A stretch of DNA of 64,000 nt from Bacteroidales bacterium (GTDB lineage: Bacteria > Bacteroidota > Bacteroidia > Bacteroidales > UBA932), in NCBI GenBank assembly GCA_023227835.1, contig JALOCI010000012.1, forward strand, positions 3,253-67,252, in the 5' to 3' direction. This document shows positions 53,238-62,649 of the stretch, piece by piece. Both the position numbers and the translations under genes were made by a program. The notes beneath the pieces were generated by a model. It worked only from the letters and a program-made list of their open reading frames with translations. It was not told the origin of the DNA and made no database searches. Position 1 is the stretch's first letter. Each line of letters begins with the position of its first letter.

Positions 53238-53245
53238 TATATTTG
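53238..53245 (+). promoter_or_regulatory. Promoter -7 box for gapA
   Basis: TATATTTG, 41 bases before the ATG at 53287. A TTTTG lies 24 bases upstream, longer than the usual spacer. The box overlaps the start of the longer open frame (53233), which argues against that start. Confidence 0.55.
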
Positions 53246-53286
53246 CAGCTGATTTAAGAGACGTTAATTTAATAAATATTTGTAAG

Positions 53287-54291
53287 ATGAACAAAATTAA
53301 AGTAGGTATTAATGGTTTTGGCCGTATTGGCCGTTTGGTTTTCCGTGCTGCTCAGTCAAGGGACGACATCCAGGTCGTTGCTATAAACGACTTGATCAGT
53401 GTAGATTATATGGCTTATATGTTGATGTATGATACAGTTCATGGAAGGTTCAACGGTACTGTTGAGGTGAAAGACGGAAAGCTAATTGTTAACGGAAATT
53501 CTATTAGAGTAACTGCTGAAAAGAATCCTGCCGACCTTAAATGGGGTGAGGTAGGTGCCGAGTATGTTGTAGAGTCTACAGGCCTCTTCCTTACAAAAGA
53601 GACTGCACAGCTTCACATAGAAGCCGGCGCAAAGAGGGTGATTATGTCTGCACCTTCAAAGGATGATACTCCTATGTTCGTATATGGTGTTAACCACAAG
53701 AAATATACAGGCGAGTCAATCGTTTCAAACGCTTCTTGTACAACTAACTGTCTTGCTCCTGTTGTGAAAGTCCTTAACGAGAACTTCGGTATAGTTGAAG
53801 GTCTTATGACAACAGTACACGCTACAACAAACACACAGAAGACTGTTGATGCACCTTCTGCTAAAGACTGGAGAGGCGGTCGCGCAGCTGCGGCAAACAT
53901 TATCCCGTCATCGACAGGTGCTGCAAAAGCTGTAGGTAAAGTACTTCCGGAAATGAAGGGCAAACTTACAGGTATGTCATTCCGTGTACCTACAGTTGAC
54001 GTGTCAGTTGTAGACCTTACATGCCGCCTTGAGAAACCTGCAACCTATGATGAAATTAAGGCTGCGATGAAGAAAGCTTCTGAGACTGAGCTCAAGGGTG
54101 TTCTCGGTTATACAGAAGATGCAGTGGTTTCTTCAGACTTCCTGACTGACCCACGTACATCAATCTTTGATGCTGAGGCAGGTATCTCATTGAACCCTAA
54201 CTTTGTTAAAGTCGTTTCATGGTATGATAACGAATGGGGATACTCAAACAAGGTTCTTGAGATGATTGCTCATATGGATACCGTAAAATAA
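53287..54291 (+). CDS. gapA: Glyceraldehyde-3-phosphate dehydrogenase, type I
   Basis: 334 residues from ATG 53287 (MNKIKVGINGFGRIGRLVFRAA). The enzyme oxidises glyceraldehyde 3-phosphate with NAD+ and phosphate in glycolysis. The Rossmann start GINGFGRIG is at residues 7-15. The active site is IVSNASCTTNCLAPVVKVL, with nucleophile Cys near residue 155. TGAAKAVGKVLPEMKGKLTGMSFRVPT and SWYDNEWGYSNKVLEMI are conserved C-terminal parts. Length is typical. A clean terminator follows, so the gene is transcribed alone. Confidence 0.98.
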   Translation: MNKIKVGINGFGRIGRLVFRAAQSRDDIQVVAINDLISVDYMAYMLMYDTVHGRFNGTVEVKDGKLIVNGNSIRVTAEKNPADLKWGEVGAEYVVESTGLFLTKETAQLHIEAGAKRVIMSAPSKDDTPMFVYGVNHKKYTGESIVSNASCTTNCLAPVVKVLNENFGIVEGLMTTVHATTNTQKTVDAPSAKDWRGGRAAAANIIPSSTGAAKAVGKVLPEMKGKLTGMSFRVPTVDVSVVDLTCRLEKPATYDEIKAAMKKASETELKGVLGYTEDAVVSSDFLTDPRTSIFDAEAGISLNPNFVKVVSWYDNEWGYSNKVLEMIAHMDTVK

Positions 54292-54315
54292 ATTTTTCCC
54301 GGTAAAATATCTGTT

Positions 54316-54352
54316 AACCTTCCGGATTATTTCCGGAAGGTTATCTTTTTTT
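54316..54352 (+). terminator. Rho-independent terminator of gapA
   Basis: AACCTTCCGGA (54316-54326), loop TTATT, TCCGGAAGGTT (54332-54342), then ATCTTTTTTT. It starts 24 bases after the gapA stop. Confidence 0.88.
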
Positions 54353-54363
54353 AAACCTTTCTT

Positions 54364-54371
54364 TATATTTG
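54364..54371 (+). promoter_or_regulatory. Promoter -7 box for the HAMP-trkH unit
   Basis: TATATTTG, 17 bases before the ATG at 54389 and 12 bases after the T run of the gapA terminator. No -33 element found. Confidence 0.55.
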
Positions 54372-54388
54372 CATATAAAACTTAAATT

Positions 54389-55171
54389 ATGGGAATCCGT
54401 AGAAAAATTTCTCTCGGCTTTGTGATTATCGGAGTAATCTTGTTTATCTCCAGTGTCATATCTGTCTTTGAGTTCAGCAGGATGAGGCATTCCGTAACAA
54501 GCCTCATGAAGGATAACATAAATAGTATAAACACTTCAAGACTGCTTCTGGAACTTACCGATGAGTATAATTTTGAATTGTTAAGCCGTGTTATAAAGGA
54601 TTCAACGGCCAGCAGTGCCGATATAATATTTGATGACAGGTTTGACAACTATATCGGGACTATCAAAAAAAGCTTTACATCCGAAGAAGAGGTTGCCGTG
54701 GCCGATTCCCTTTCTAATGCATATTCTGACTATATTGCTGTAATAAATAAAACACCTGACATTATGGTGCAGGATGTGGCGGCAAGAATTGACTGGTATC
54801 AGAAGGAGCTCAGGCCGGTATATTATAATCTGAAAAAATATAAAAAACAGTTGGGTTTGCTTACCCAGGCAGCTCTTGCAAATAATACCAGAGAGTTGCA
54901 GGAGGGTTATTACAGAAGTATTATGCCGGGTATAATTGCAGTAGGGGCCGGGGTATTACTGGTAATATTATTCAATTATTTTCTTAATTTATATTTTATA
55001 TCTCCTATAATACTTATTTCCAGGGGCATTAAAAACTTCAGAGAGTATAGGAAGAGTTATAACGTGCAGTTTGATAACGATGATGAACTTCAGGATTTGA
55101 ATACAGAGGTTAAAAGTATCATAGACGAAAACAAAAACCTTAAGAAGGCTAAACAACAACATGAATTATAG
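54389..55171 (+). CDS. Membrane protein with periplasmic four-helix sensor region and HAMP domain, no output domain
   Basis: 260 residues. A membrane segment at about 8-28 (LGFVIIGVILFISSVISVFEF) is followed by a helical periplasmic region of about 140 residues that resembles the four-helix-bundle sensor of chemoreceptors. A second membrane segment lies near 178-200 (GIIAVGAGVLLVILFNYFL). FISPIILISRGIKNFREYRKSYNVQ and DDELQDLNTEVKSIIDEN form a HAMP domain, and the chain ends just after it. No kinase, cyclase or methyl-accepting part is present. Its last 11 bases overlap trkH, so it may be a regulator or partner of potassium uptake. Confidence 0.75.
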   Translation: MGIRRKISLGFVIIGVILFISSVISVFEFSRMRHSVTSLMKDNINSINTSRLLLELTDEYNFELLSRVIKDSTASSADIIFDDRFDNYIGTIKKSFTSEEEVAVADSLSNAYSDYIAVINKTPDIMVQDVAARIDWYQKELRPVYYNLKKYKKQLGLLTQAALANNTRELQEGYYRSIMPGIIAVGAGVLLVILFNYFLNLYFISPIILISRGIKNFREYRKSYNVQFDNDDELQDLNTEVKSIIDENKNLKKAKQQHEL

Positions 55172-56606
55172 CATAGTAAGCAGGTATATCGGGATGGCTC
55201 TCTTCCTGAATGCCGTCTTTATGTTGATATCAGCAATGGTTTCAGCGATGAACGGTTATGATGCCTCTTTTTCACCATTGATGATGAGTGCTATCATTAC
55301 TTTTGTTTGCGGTGCTTTTCCTCTGATTTTTGTCAGCAGCAAGTATGAAATCAACATAAAAGAGGGTTTTGTAATTGTTGTCTTTGCCTGGATCTTTTCA
55401 TGTATTTTCGGCATGCTTCCATATATACTTTACGGAGGAGAGTTTTCTATTGTTAATGCTTGGTTTGAAAGTGTCTCGGGCTATACAACCACAGGAGCAA
55501 CTATTCTTAATAATGTAGAGGGGATTCCAAAAGGCTTGCATTTCTGGCGAGCATCCACACACTGGCTTGGAGGAGTTGGGGTTGTGTTGTTTATGTTGCT
55601 GATTCTTCCTACTGTCGGGTCTTTCAGGATGAAAATAAGCAAGATGGAAATCTCCGATCTTTCGAAAGAAAATTTCAGATATAAGGCACGTCAGACTATT
55701 GCTATAATTACGACAGTCTATGTCGGACTTACTTTTTTAGAGACCATTTTACTTATGTTTGCCGGAATGTCTCTGTACGAGGCCGTAATTCACTCATTCA
55801 GCACTATTGCAACCGGCGGGTTCAGTACAAGAAACTTATCTGTAAAAGCATTTGATTCTTTCTATATTGAGCTGATAATAATGGTATTTATGCTTTTGTC
55901 CGGCCTGCATTTCGGATTGCTTTTCAGCGCTGTGTCGGGACGTTCAAAACAGTTGTTCAAATCTCCTATTGTACGACTATATCTCGGATTGATATTACTG
56001 GGCGGATTTATTGTAAGCCTGAATCTTTATTTCACAGGTGTATATCAAGAGTTGTCAACATGTTTAAGACACGGATATTTCCAGGTGATTTCATGTGGTA
56101 CGGCAACCGGATTTGCGTCTGAAGACTCATCTGTCTGGCCAGGATTCTCAATTTTGGTTATAACCTATTTTACCCTCTCTTGTGCTTGCTCGGGATCGAC
56201 TACCGGAGGAATAAAAATTGACAGAATCTGGATCTTCTTCAGATCTGTTAAGGCCCAGATTGTAAGACAACTGCACCCTAATGCGATTGTTTCGATTAAA
56301 GTGGGAAATAATGCCCTTGAGCCTGATATTGTGCATTCTGTGAATTTATTTATAGCGCTTTATTTATTTATTGTAATGGTCGTGGCGATGTTGCTTACGC
56401 TAATGGGGGTCGGATTGACTGAAGCCATTTCAGGGTCAATTGCAAATATGGCAAATTGCGGTCCCGGTTTTGGTGCGGTAGGGTCATTGGGAAATTACTC
56501 ATCAATACCGGAAATGGGTAAATTTCTGCTAGGTGTAGAGATGTTGCTTGGCCGTCTTGAGATATATCCGCTTATTCTTGTTTTGTCCGTAAACAGATGG
56601 AGGTAG
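55161..56606 (+). CDS. trkH: Trk-type potassium uptake membrane protein
   Basis: A 481-residue polytopic inner-membrane protein. Selectivity-filter loops of the TrkH/KtrB fold are visible: WFESVSGYTTTGATIL near residue 110, FSTIATGGFSTRNLS near 215, QVISCGTATGFASEDSS near 310 and ANMANCGPGFGAVGSLGNYS near 430, each carrying the glycine that lines the pore. TLSCACSGSTTGGIKIDRI is the intramembrane loop gate region. TrkH normally needs a TrkA/KtrA NAD-binding subunit, which is not encoded here. The gene overlaps the HAMP-protein gene by 11 bases. Confidence 0.94.
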   Translation: MNYSIVSRYIGMALFLNAVFMLISAMVSAMNGYDASFSPLMMSAIITFVCGAFPLIFVSSKYEINIKEGFVIVVFAWIFSCIFGMLPYILYGGEFSIVNAWFESVSGYTTTGATILNNVEGIPKGLHFWRASTHWLGGVGVVLFMLLILPTVGSFRMKISKMEISDLSKENFRYKARQTIAIITTVYVGLTFLETILLMFAGMSLYEAVIHSFSTIATGGFSTRNLSVKAFDSFYIELIIMVFMLLSGLHFGLLFSAVSGRSKQLFKSPIVRLYLGLILLGGFIVSLNLYFTGVYQELSTCLRHGYFQVISCGTATGFASEDSSVWPGFSILVITYFTLSCACSGSTTGGIKIDRIWIFFRSVKAQIVRQLHPNAIVSIKVGNNALEPDIVHSVNLFIALYLFIVMVVAMLLTLMGVGLTEAISGSIANMANCGPGFGAVGSLGNYSSIPEMGKFLLGVEMLLGRLEIYPLILVLSVNRWR

Positions 56607-56615
56607 ATTGAGGTA

Positions 56616-58031
56616 ATGGCTGTTGATGTTTTCTTGTATGAACGGATGGTTTCCCATCTAGGATTTGAAGCTACTCCATGCCAGGATTCTCTGTTTCATC
56701 AGCTCTCAAAGTTTGTCAGCGGATTAGACGATAACAAGCTTATGGTCATTAATGGCTATGCAGGCACAGGCAAAACGTCGGCCATATCTGCCCTTGTATC
56801 TACTCTAAGTGATTTCGGCCAATCATACATACTGATGGCTCCCACAGGCCGTGCTGCCAAAGTGCTTTCTGGTTATACAAATGCCAAAGCTCTAACTATT
56901 CACAAGCAAATCTACAGACAAAAAACATTAACTGAAGGATTTGGCCAATTTGTGCTTAATGTGAACCAGGCGGAGAACACAATGTTCATAGTGGATGAAG
57001 CATCTCTGATCTCTACAGGGAATAGTGACTTATCTTTATTTGGTTCGGGTAATCTTCTGGATGATCTTATAAAGTATGTCTTTTCCAAAAAAGGTAACAA
57101 ACTTATTGTAATCGGAGATTCTGCTCAATTACCCCCCGTTGGTATGGATATATCAAAAGCATTGGATCCTGATTATTTAACTATTTGGGGAGGAGTTACC
57201 TATGCTCGTCTGACAAATGTGGTTAGACAGGCTCAGTTGTCAGGAATACTTCATAATGCAACAATAATAAGAAAAATGATAGAGGAGGGAGAGGCTGGTT
57301 TCCCGAAAATTGATCTGGAAGGATTTGAGGATGTTGAGAGTATAACGGGATCTGATCTTATTGAGAGGCTGGGGGAGAGTTATGATAAAGCCGGAATGGA
57401 CGAGACTTTGGTTCTTTGTCGTTCAAATAAGAGAGCAAATCTTTACAATAAAGGAATAAGGTCTGCTATACTTTATAGGGAGGAGAGGCTGAATAAGGGT
57501 GATAAAGTGATGGTTGTCAAGAATTGTTACCAATTTCTGGAGAAGGTTGAGGAACTGGATTTCATTGCAAACGGAGATGTCGCGGAGTTACTAAATATAA
57601 CCCACTATGAGGAACGGTATGGTCTCAACTTTGCCGATGCCACACTTCGTTTCCCGGATTACCAGGATGTCGAGATCAAGGCTAAAATAATATTGGATAC
57701 ACTTGAAAGTGAGACTGCCTCCCTCACTTCTGAACAACAGAAGAGACTCTTCGATGAGGTCTATGCCGATTATTCGAATTACAGGACAAAGCGTAAAAGA
57801 CTTTCAGCTGTCAGAGAGGATAGATATTTCAATGCTTTGCAAATAAAATTTGCCGCGGCTGTAACTTGTCATAAATCTCAGGGAGGTCAGTGGAAGCGTG
57901 TCTTTATCGACAATCCTTTCTGGAAAGAGGAGCTTACTGTAGATGACCTTAAATGGCTTTACACAGCTTTCACCAGGGGTGTTGAACATGTTTTTTTGGT
58001 GAATTTTAACAAGAAATTTTTTAAACAATGA
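56616..58031 (+). CDS. RecD-like superfamily 1 DNA helicase
   Basis: 471 residues. Helicase motifs in order: Walker A VINGYAGTGKTSAISAL (near residue 50), LMAPTGRAAKVL (motif Ia), MFIVDEASLIS (motif II), KLIVIGDSAQLPPV (motif III), LTNVVRQAQLSGIL (motif IV), VTCHKSQGGQWKRVFID (motif V) and LYTAFTRGVEHVFLV (motif VI). All are intact. It resembles the C-terminal helicase core of RecD/RecD2 (exonuclease V alpha-like) without the N-terminal extension. It probably acts in repair or replication restart. It begins 9 bases after trkH and overlaps the next gene by 4 bases. Confidence 0.93.
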   Translation: MAVDVFLYERMVSHLGFEATPCQDSLFHQLSKFVSGLDDNKLMVINGYAGTGKTSAISALVSTLSDFGQSYILMAPTGRAAKVLSGYTNAKALTIHKQIYRQKTLTEGFGQFVLNVNQAENTMFIVDEASLISTGNSDLSLFGSGNLLDDLIKYVFSKKGNKLIVIGDSAQLPPVGMDISKALDPDYLTIWGGVTYARLTNVVRQAQLSGILHNATIIRKMIEEGEAGFPKIDLEGFEDVESITGSDLIERLGESYDKAGMDETLVLCRSNKRANLYNKGIRSAILYREERLNKGDKVMVVKNCYQFLEKVEELDFIANGDVAELLNITHYEERYGLNFADATLRFPDYQDVEIKAKIILDTLESETASLTSEQQKRLFDEVYADYSNYRTKRKRLSAVREDRYFNALQIKFAAAVTCHKSQGGQWKRVFIDNPFWKEELTVDDLKWLYTAFTRGVEHVFLVNFNKKFFKQ

Positions 58032-60064
58032 ATATGCATACTTTGAATGAATTAAGAAAAATATTTCTTTTCGTCTCTTTTATGATTGTTGTCCATGTCG
58101 TTTCAGGACAGGCTGTCAAGAATATTGCAAGGCCGGTTCAGTGGAAGGATAATAATACTTTGGAACTCATAGGAATGAGCAATATGAGGAAGGTAACTTA
58201 TGAGTATGATTCAAAATCGGGAACACTCAGAGAGCTGCAGAAAAAAGAGTCGGCAACAATAGATATATCCGCACTTATTTCAAAGGATTGCAAGAATATA
58301 ACCTTTTCTCCTGACAGTAATATACTGGCCTATACCAGGAATAATGACCTTTATACAATGGTTCTGAAGACCGGTCTTGAAACAAGACATACATTCGACG
58401 GCTCTTCGGTAATTCTTAATGGCAGGGCTTCATGGGTCTATTTCGAGGAGATATTTGGTCGTCCAAGTCAATACAGGGCATTCTGGTGGTCACCTGACAG
58501 CAGGAAACTGGCCTTTTATAGATTTGACGATTCAAAAGTGCCGATGTTCCCCATATACAATGCTGCCGGCCAGCACGGTTCAATAATAGAGACTCGTTAT
58601 CCTAAAGCAGGCGATCATAATCCAGATGTGACAGTAGGAATTGTGGATATAGCTTCGGGACAGATTGTCTGGGCTGATTTTGATAAGAATGCAGACCAAT
58701 ATTTTGGTCTCCCCTTATGGACTCCGGATTCTGAAGCTCTGCTCGTTCAATGGATGAACAGAGACCAGAATGATTTTCGCTTGTATTCAGTATCTACATC
58801 CCAAGGGATGAAGAGAGAGATTTATAAAGAGATTCAATCAACATGGATTGATTGGATAGAGGAGTACCGTTCTGGGAAGGAGGGGCTCTATTTTGTCCGG
58901 GATTTTGATCTTTGGGAGCAGATTTATTACCTTGATTACAAAGGGGAAAACTTGATAAAGCTGACTGATAGAAACTTCTGGGGAACCAAACTGATTGATC
59001 TTGATGAAACCTCATCTGCATTGTATTTCCTTTCGAGAGGAGAGACTTCTGTGAGAAATGATGTTTATGTTGTTAACTGGAAGAAAAAGCACTATAAATC
59101 AACAGTGGAAAAAATTTCATCCGGAGATTTCAATTATACAGCCGTCTCTTTTTCTCCCGATAAAAGTAGGTTCTCTGCTATTATATCAAATTTAAAGACT
59201 CCGCCTTCATCTGTAATTGTTTCCGGTGGGAAGATTAGTATTATAGAAAGCAGCAAGGGATCCGATTCTCTGTTCAAAGCCCTGCCTGAGTTTGATATGA
59301 CTTATATTACAACTCCGGACGGATTCAGGCTGCCAGCATCGGTGATATGGCCTGTCAATATGGACAGAAATAAAAGATATCCGGTGCTTTTTTATGTGTA
59401 TGGAGGGCCTAATGCCGGTAGCGTGATGGATACATGGAAGACTCCGGTGGGTAATGTGATGAAACTTGCTCGTGAGGGTGTTATCCAGGTTACGATAGAC
59501 CACCGGGCATCCGGACATTGCGGCAAGAAAGGAATAAATTATGTTTACAGAGATCTGGGGAACTACGAAATTCAGGATTATGTTCTTTGGGCTAAATTTT
59601 TAAAGGCTTTGCCTTTCGTGGATGGTAACAGGTTTGGAATCACTGGGTTCAGTTATGGGGGGACAATAACACTACTTGCTCTGACAGACGGAGCCGGATA
59701 CTTTCAGTACGGTTTCGCAGGAGGAGGAGTATATGACTGGATGTTGTATGATTCACATTATACTGAAAGATTCATGGATACTCCGTCCGAAAATCCCGAG
59801 GGTTATAAGCGGGCATCTGTCTTAGGTAAGGTTGCCAAATACAGAGACAATGACGGCTCTCTTTTATACTTATCTCACGGCACGGGTGATGATAATGTTC
59901 ACATGCAGAATACTATCCAGCTTATTGATGCATTACAGAAAGAAGGCAAACATTTTGAACTGATGTTATATCCCGGAGGAATGCATGGTTACCGGGGATA
60001 TCAGAATGATCATTCCGACAACGAAGAGATGAGGTTTTGGCGGAAAACTCTTCTGAAACTATAG
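58028..60064 (+). CDS. Dipeptidyl-peptidase IV-like S9 serine protease, exported
   Basis: 678 residues. An N-terminal hydrophobic stretch (IFLFVSFMIVVHVVSGQ) serves as signal peptide. The start may be ATG 58028, overlapping the helicase stop, or ATG 58034. The first about 420 residues form a beta-propeller (SPDSNILAYTRNNDLYTM; RASWVYFEEIFGRPSQYRAFWWSPDSRK, with the Glu pair region that binds the substrate amino terminus). The C-terminal hydrolase has nucleophile Ser in GITGFSYGGTI (near residue 542), Asp in HGTGDDNVHMQN and His in PGGMHGYRG. It releases X-Pro dipeptides from peptides and fits a peptide-using lifestyle. Confidence 0.94.
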   Translation: MNMHTLNELRKIFLFVSFMIVVHVVSGQAVKNIARPVQWKDNNTLELIGMSNMRKVTYEYDSKSGTLRELQKKESATIDISALISKDCKNITFSPDSNILAYTRNNDLYTMVLKTGLETRHTFDGSSVILNGRASWVYFEEIFGRPSQYRAFWWSPDSRKLAFYRFDDSKVPMFPIYNAAGQHGSIIETRYPKAGDHNPDVTVGIVDIASGQIVWADFDKNADQYFGLPLWTPDSEALLVQWMNRDQNDFRLYSVSTSQGMKREIYKEIQSTWIDWIEEYRSGKEGLYFVRDFDLWEQIYYLDYKGENLIKLTDRNFWGTKLIDLDETSSALYFLSRGETSVRNDVYVVNWKKKHYKSTVEKISSGDFNYTAVSFSPDKSRFSAIISNLKTPPSSVIVSGGKISIIESSKGSDSLFKALPEFDMTYITTPDGFRLPASVIWPVNMDRNKRYPVLFYVYGGPNAGSVMDTWKTPVGNVMKLAREGVIQVTIDHRASGHCGKKGINYVYRDLGNYEIQDYVLWAKFLKALPFVDGNRFGITGFSYGGTITLLALTDGAGYFQYGFAGGGVYDWMLYDSHYTERFMDTPSENPEGYKRASVLGKVAKYRDNDGSLLYLSHGTGDDNVHMQNTIQLIDALQKEGKHFELMLYPGGMHGYRGYQNDHSDNEEMRFWRKTLLKL

Positions 60065-60915
60065 GATATTCAGAGTTTGCTCTTTTATTTTTTCCAGTTC
60101 ATCTTTCATCATGACGACTATTCTCTGAATTTCGGCATGATTTGCTTTTGACCCTAAAGTGTTTATTTCGCGCCCCATCTCCTGAGCAATAAAGCCAAGC
60201 TTTTTGCCCGGGAAGGGTTCGTTTTCCATACAATCTAAAAAATAGTTGCAGTGTTGTCTCAGACGCACCTTCTCCTCTGTAATATCTAATTTTTCCAGGT
60301 AAAAAATTATCTCCTGCTCGAGACGGTTCTGATCCGGAGAACACGTGAGGTGAGCCGTTGTTTTATCGCCTCGACTCTTTGTGTCTCATATTTCTCCACT
60401 GACGACACATATCCGGTTATCAGACCGACACGGACTTTTACATCCTCCGAAAGTCTGGCGCCCTCAGTTGCCCTGAAATCGCAAAGCATGATCAGTGCAT
60501 TTTCTATGCATTTCTTAAGTTCGTCCCAGTTCTCTTCCTTGTCATCCTTTTTCTGATTTTCAATAACATCCGGGAGTTTCAGAATTGTACACAAAAGACC
60601 TGCTTCATCGAATTTTTGCCCAAGCATACTGTTGATCTCCTGAATTTGATTGAAGTATGCCAAAAACGCTTCTTTGTTTATATTCTTACCAGAATTTTCC
60701 TGCATGGAGTCAGAAGTTGTATACATGTCAATACTGCCCCTTTGCAGGTATTTTGTAATCAGTTGTCTTGTTTCTGCCTCTTTTTCCCTCGGTATAAGAG
60801 AGGTTTTAAGGTTAATATCTGAATTTTTACCGTTGACAGAACGGATCTCCACTATCACCCTGTTCTGGCCGAGTATGCACTCTGCCTTACCATAGCCGGT
60901 CATTGAATGTACCAT
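60059..60915 (-). pseudogene. yicC: yicC-family gene with a frameshift
   Basis: The 5' part (60915 down to about 60340) encodes MVHSMTGYGKAECILGQNRV through YETQRVEAIKQRLTSRV, then runs into nonsense and a stop at 60307. From about 60342 down, another frame continues the family sequence: SPDQNRLEQEIIFYLEKLD, then EEKVRLRQHCNYFLDCMENE, KLGFIAQEMGREINTLGSKA, ending DELEKIKEQTLNIL at 60059. The break near 60335-60345 equals loss of one base (or gain of two). YicC proteins are RNA endonucleases/adaptors involved in sRNA turnover. The gene is either broken, wrongly sequenced or frameshifted in translation. No slippery heptamer is evident. It converges on the DPP IV gene with a 6-base overlap. Confidence 0.85.
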
Positions 60916-60935
60916 AATTTGTATACTTTAAGCTA

Positions 60936-60943
60936 CAAAGTTA
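60936..60943 (-). promoter_or_regulatory. Promoter -7 box for yicC
   Basis: The minus strand reads TAACTTTG 20 bases before the yicC ATG. It is 13 bases from the opposite-facing glnS box. Confidence 0.45.
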
Positions 60944-60956
60944 TGTAAAGAAATCT

Positions 60957-60964
60957 TATATTTG
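60957..60964 (+). promoter_or_regulatory. Promoter -7 box for glnS
   Basis: TATATTTG, 20 bases before the glnS ATG at 60985. No -33 element at standard spacing. Confidence 0.55.
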
Positions 60965-60984
60965 CCCTGATTTAAGACAGATGT

Positions 60985-62649
60985 ATGGAAGAAATATTGA
61001 AAGAACCTGAAAAAGAGCGTTCGCTGAATTTTTTGGAAGAGATAATTGAAACAGACCTGGCAGCAGGTAAATACAAATCGATACTTACCCGTTTTCCTCC
61101 GGAACCTAACGGATACCTTCACATAGGTCATGCGAAAAGCATATGCCTTAATTTCGGACTTGCCCAACGCTACGGAGGTGCTACAAATCTCAGATTTGAC
61201 GACACAAACCCGGCTAAGGAGGATGTGGAGTATGTCGATTCTATAAAAGAGGACATAGCCTGGCTCGGATTTAAGTGGGCTAAGGAGCTCTATGCATCTG
61301 ACTACTTCGAGCAACTTTATGAATGGGCTCAGAAACTCATTAAAAAGGGTCTTGCGTATGTTGATGATCAGACACAGGAGCAGATAAGGCAGACCAGGGG
61401 AACAGTAAGTCAGCCCGGTACTCCGAGCCCTTACAGAGAAAGGGGAGTTGAGGAGAACATGAAGCTATTTGCAGAGATGAGAGAGGGGAAATATTCGGAC
61501 GGGGAGAAAGTCCTAAGGGCAAAGATTGACATGGCTCATCCAAATATGTTATTTCGTGATCCTATATTGTACAGGATAATACATACCAGCCATCACCGGA
61601 CAGGTGATAAATGGTGCATCTATCCTATGTATGACTATGCCCATGGTCAGAGCGACTCAATTGAGAATATAACTCACTCAATCTGCACTCTTGAATTTGA
61701 CGTACACAGACCTCTTTATGACTGGTTTATTGAGAAACTGGAGATTTTTCCCTCTCATCAATATGAATTTGCACGTCTGAACCTGACATACACTGTAATG
61801 AGCAAGAGAAAGCTTCTTGAGCTTGTGAGGACAAATGTTGTATCGGGTTGGGATGACCCTCGTATGCCGACTATCTGTGGTTTGAGAAGAAGGGGCTATA
61901 CTCCGGAGAGTATAAGGATGTTTGCTGATAAGGTAGGAGTTGCCAAGAGAGATAATATTATAGACCTTTCGCTCCTGGAGTGGTGTGTAAGAGAGGATCT
62001 TAACAAAAGGTCAAACCGCTATATGGCAGTCTTGAATCCTGTAAAGCTTGTCATTACAAACTACCCTGAAGGTCAGACTGAGAATATGACTGCCCTTATG
62101 AATCCTGCTGAAACAGAGGGGCCTTCCAGGACAATTCCATTCTCGAAGGAGTTATATATCGAAAGAGATGATTTCATGGAGAACCCTCCTAAAAAATACT
62201 TCAGACTGCAACCGGGTGGCGAGGTTCGCTTGAAATATTCATATATAATTAAGTGTGAGGAGGTTATAAAGGATGATGAGGGTGATGTAACTGAAATCAG
62301 ATGTACATACGATCCGACAAGCCGTCCCGGGGGCGGAGAGTGGAGATCGGTAAAAGGTACTATTCACTGGGTATCGGTTGAGCATGCCAAAACAGCACAG
62401 GTTCGCCTTTTTGACAGACTCTTCACTGAAGCAGAGATGGATTCTATTCCTGAGGACAAACAGTACACGGATTTTCTGAATCCTCATTCGCTTGATTATG
62501 CGACAGGATATTGTGAACCTGCACTATTTGAGGATAAATCAAATATTGCGGTCCAGTTTGAAAGAATAGGCTACTTTATTAAGGATACTGAGTCTTCAGC
62601 AGAGAATCCAGTATTTAACAGGACAGTCGGGCTTAAATCAGCGTGGTAA
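60985..62649 (+). CDS. glnS: Glutaminyl-tRNA synthetase
   Basis: A 554-residue class I synthetase that charges tRNA-Gln directly. RFPPEPNGYLHIGHAKSICLNF contains the HIGH motif near residue 45, and LTYTVMSKRKLLELV the KMSKS equivalent (VMSKR). YDYAHGQSDSIENITHSICTLEFD is the GlnRS amino-acid-recognition region. WDDPRMPTICGLRRRGYTPESI is typical of GlnRS rather than GluRS, and the C-terminal two-barrel anticodon domain is present. Its last 12 bases overlap the convergent nfo gene. Confidence 0.97.
   Translation: MEEILKEPEKERSLNFLEEIIETDLAAGKYKSILTRFPPEPNGYLHIGHAKSICLNFGLAQRYGGATNLRFDDTNPAKEDVEYVDSIKEDIAWLGFKWAKELYASDYFEQLYEWAQKLIKKGLAYVDDQTQEQIRQTRGTVSQPGTPSPYRERGVEENMKLFAEMREGKYSDGEKVLRAKIDMAHPNMLFRDPILYRIIHTSHHRTGDKWCIYPMYDYAHGQSDSIENITHSICTLEFDVHRPLYDWFIEKLEIFPSHQYEFARLNLTYTVMSKRKLLELVRTNVVSGWDDPRMPTICGLRRRGYTPESIRMFADKVGVAKRDNIIDLSLLEWCVREDLNKRSNRYMAVLNPVKLVITNYPEGQTENMTALMNPAETEGPSRTIPFSKELYIERDDFMENPPKKYFRLQPGGEVRLKYSYIIKCEEVIKDDEGDVTEIRCTYDPTSRPGGGEWRSVKGTIHWVSVEHAKTAQVRLFDRLFTEAEMDSIPEDKQYTDFLNPHSLDYATGYCEPALFEDKSNIAVQFERIGYFIKDTESSAENPVFNRTVGLKSAW

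Noticed and set aside
53233..53286. Extended N-terminus of GapA
   Set aside because: The added codons lie on the promoter box, and GapA proteins begin at the MNKIKVGINGFGRIG region.
60099..60344. An 81-codon frame over the yicC break
   Set aside because: It is a third frame through the yicC region. The family sequence continues in a different frame, so this one is a shadow.
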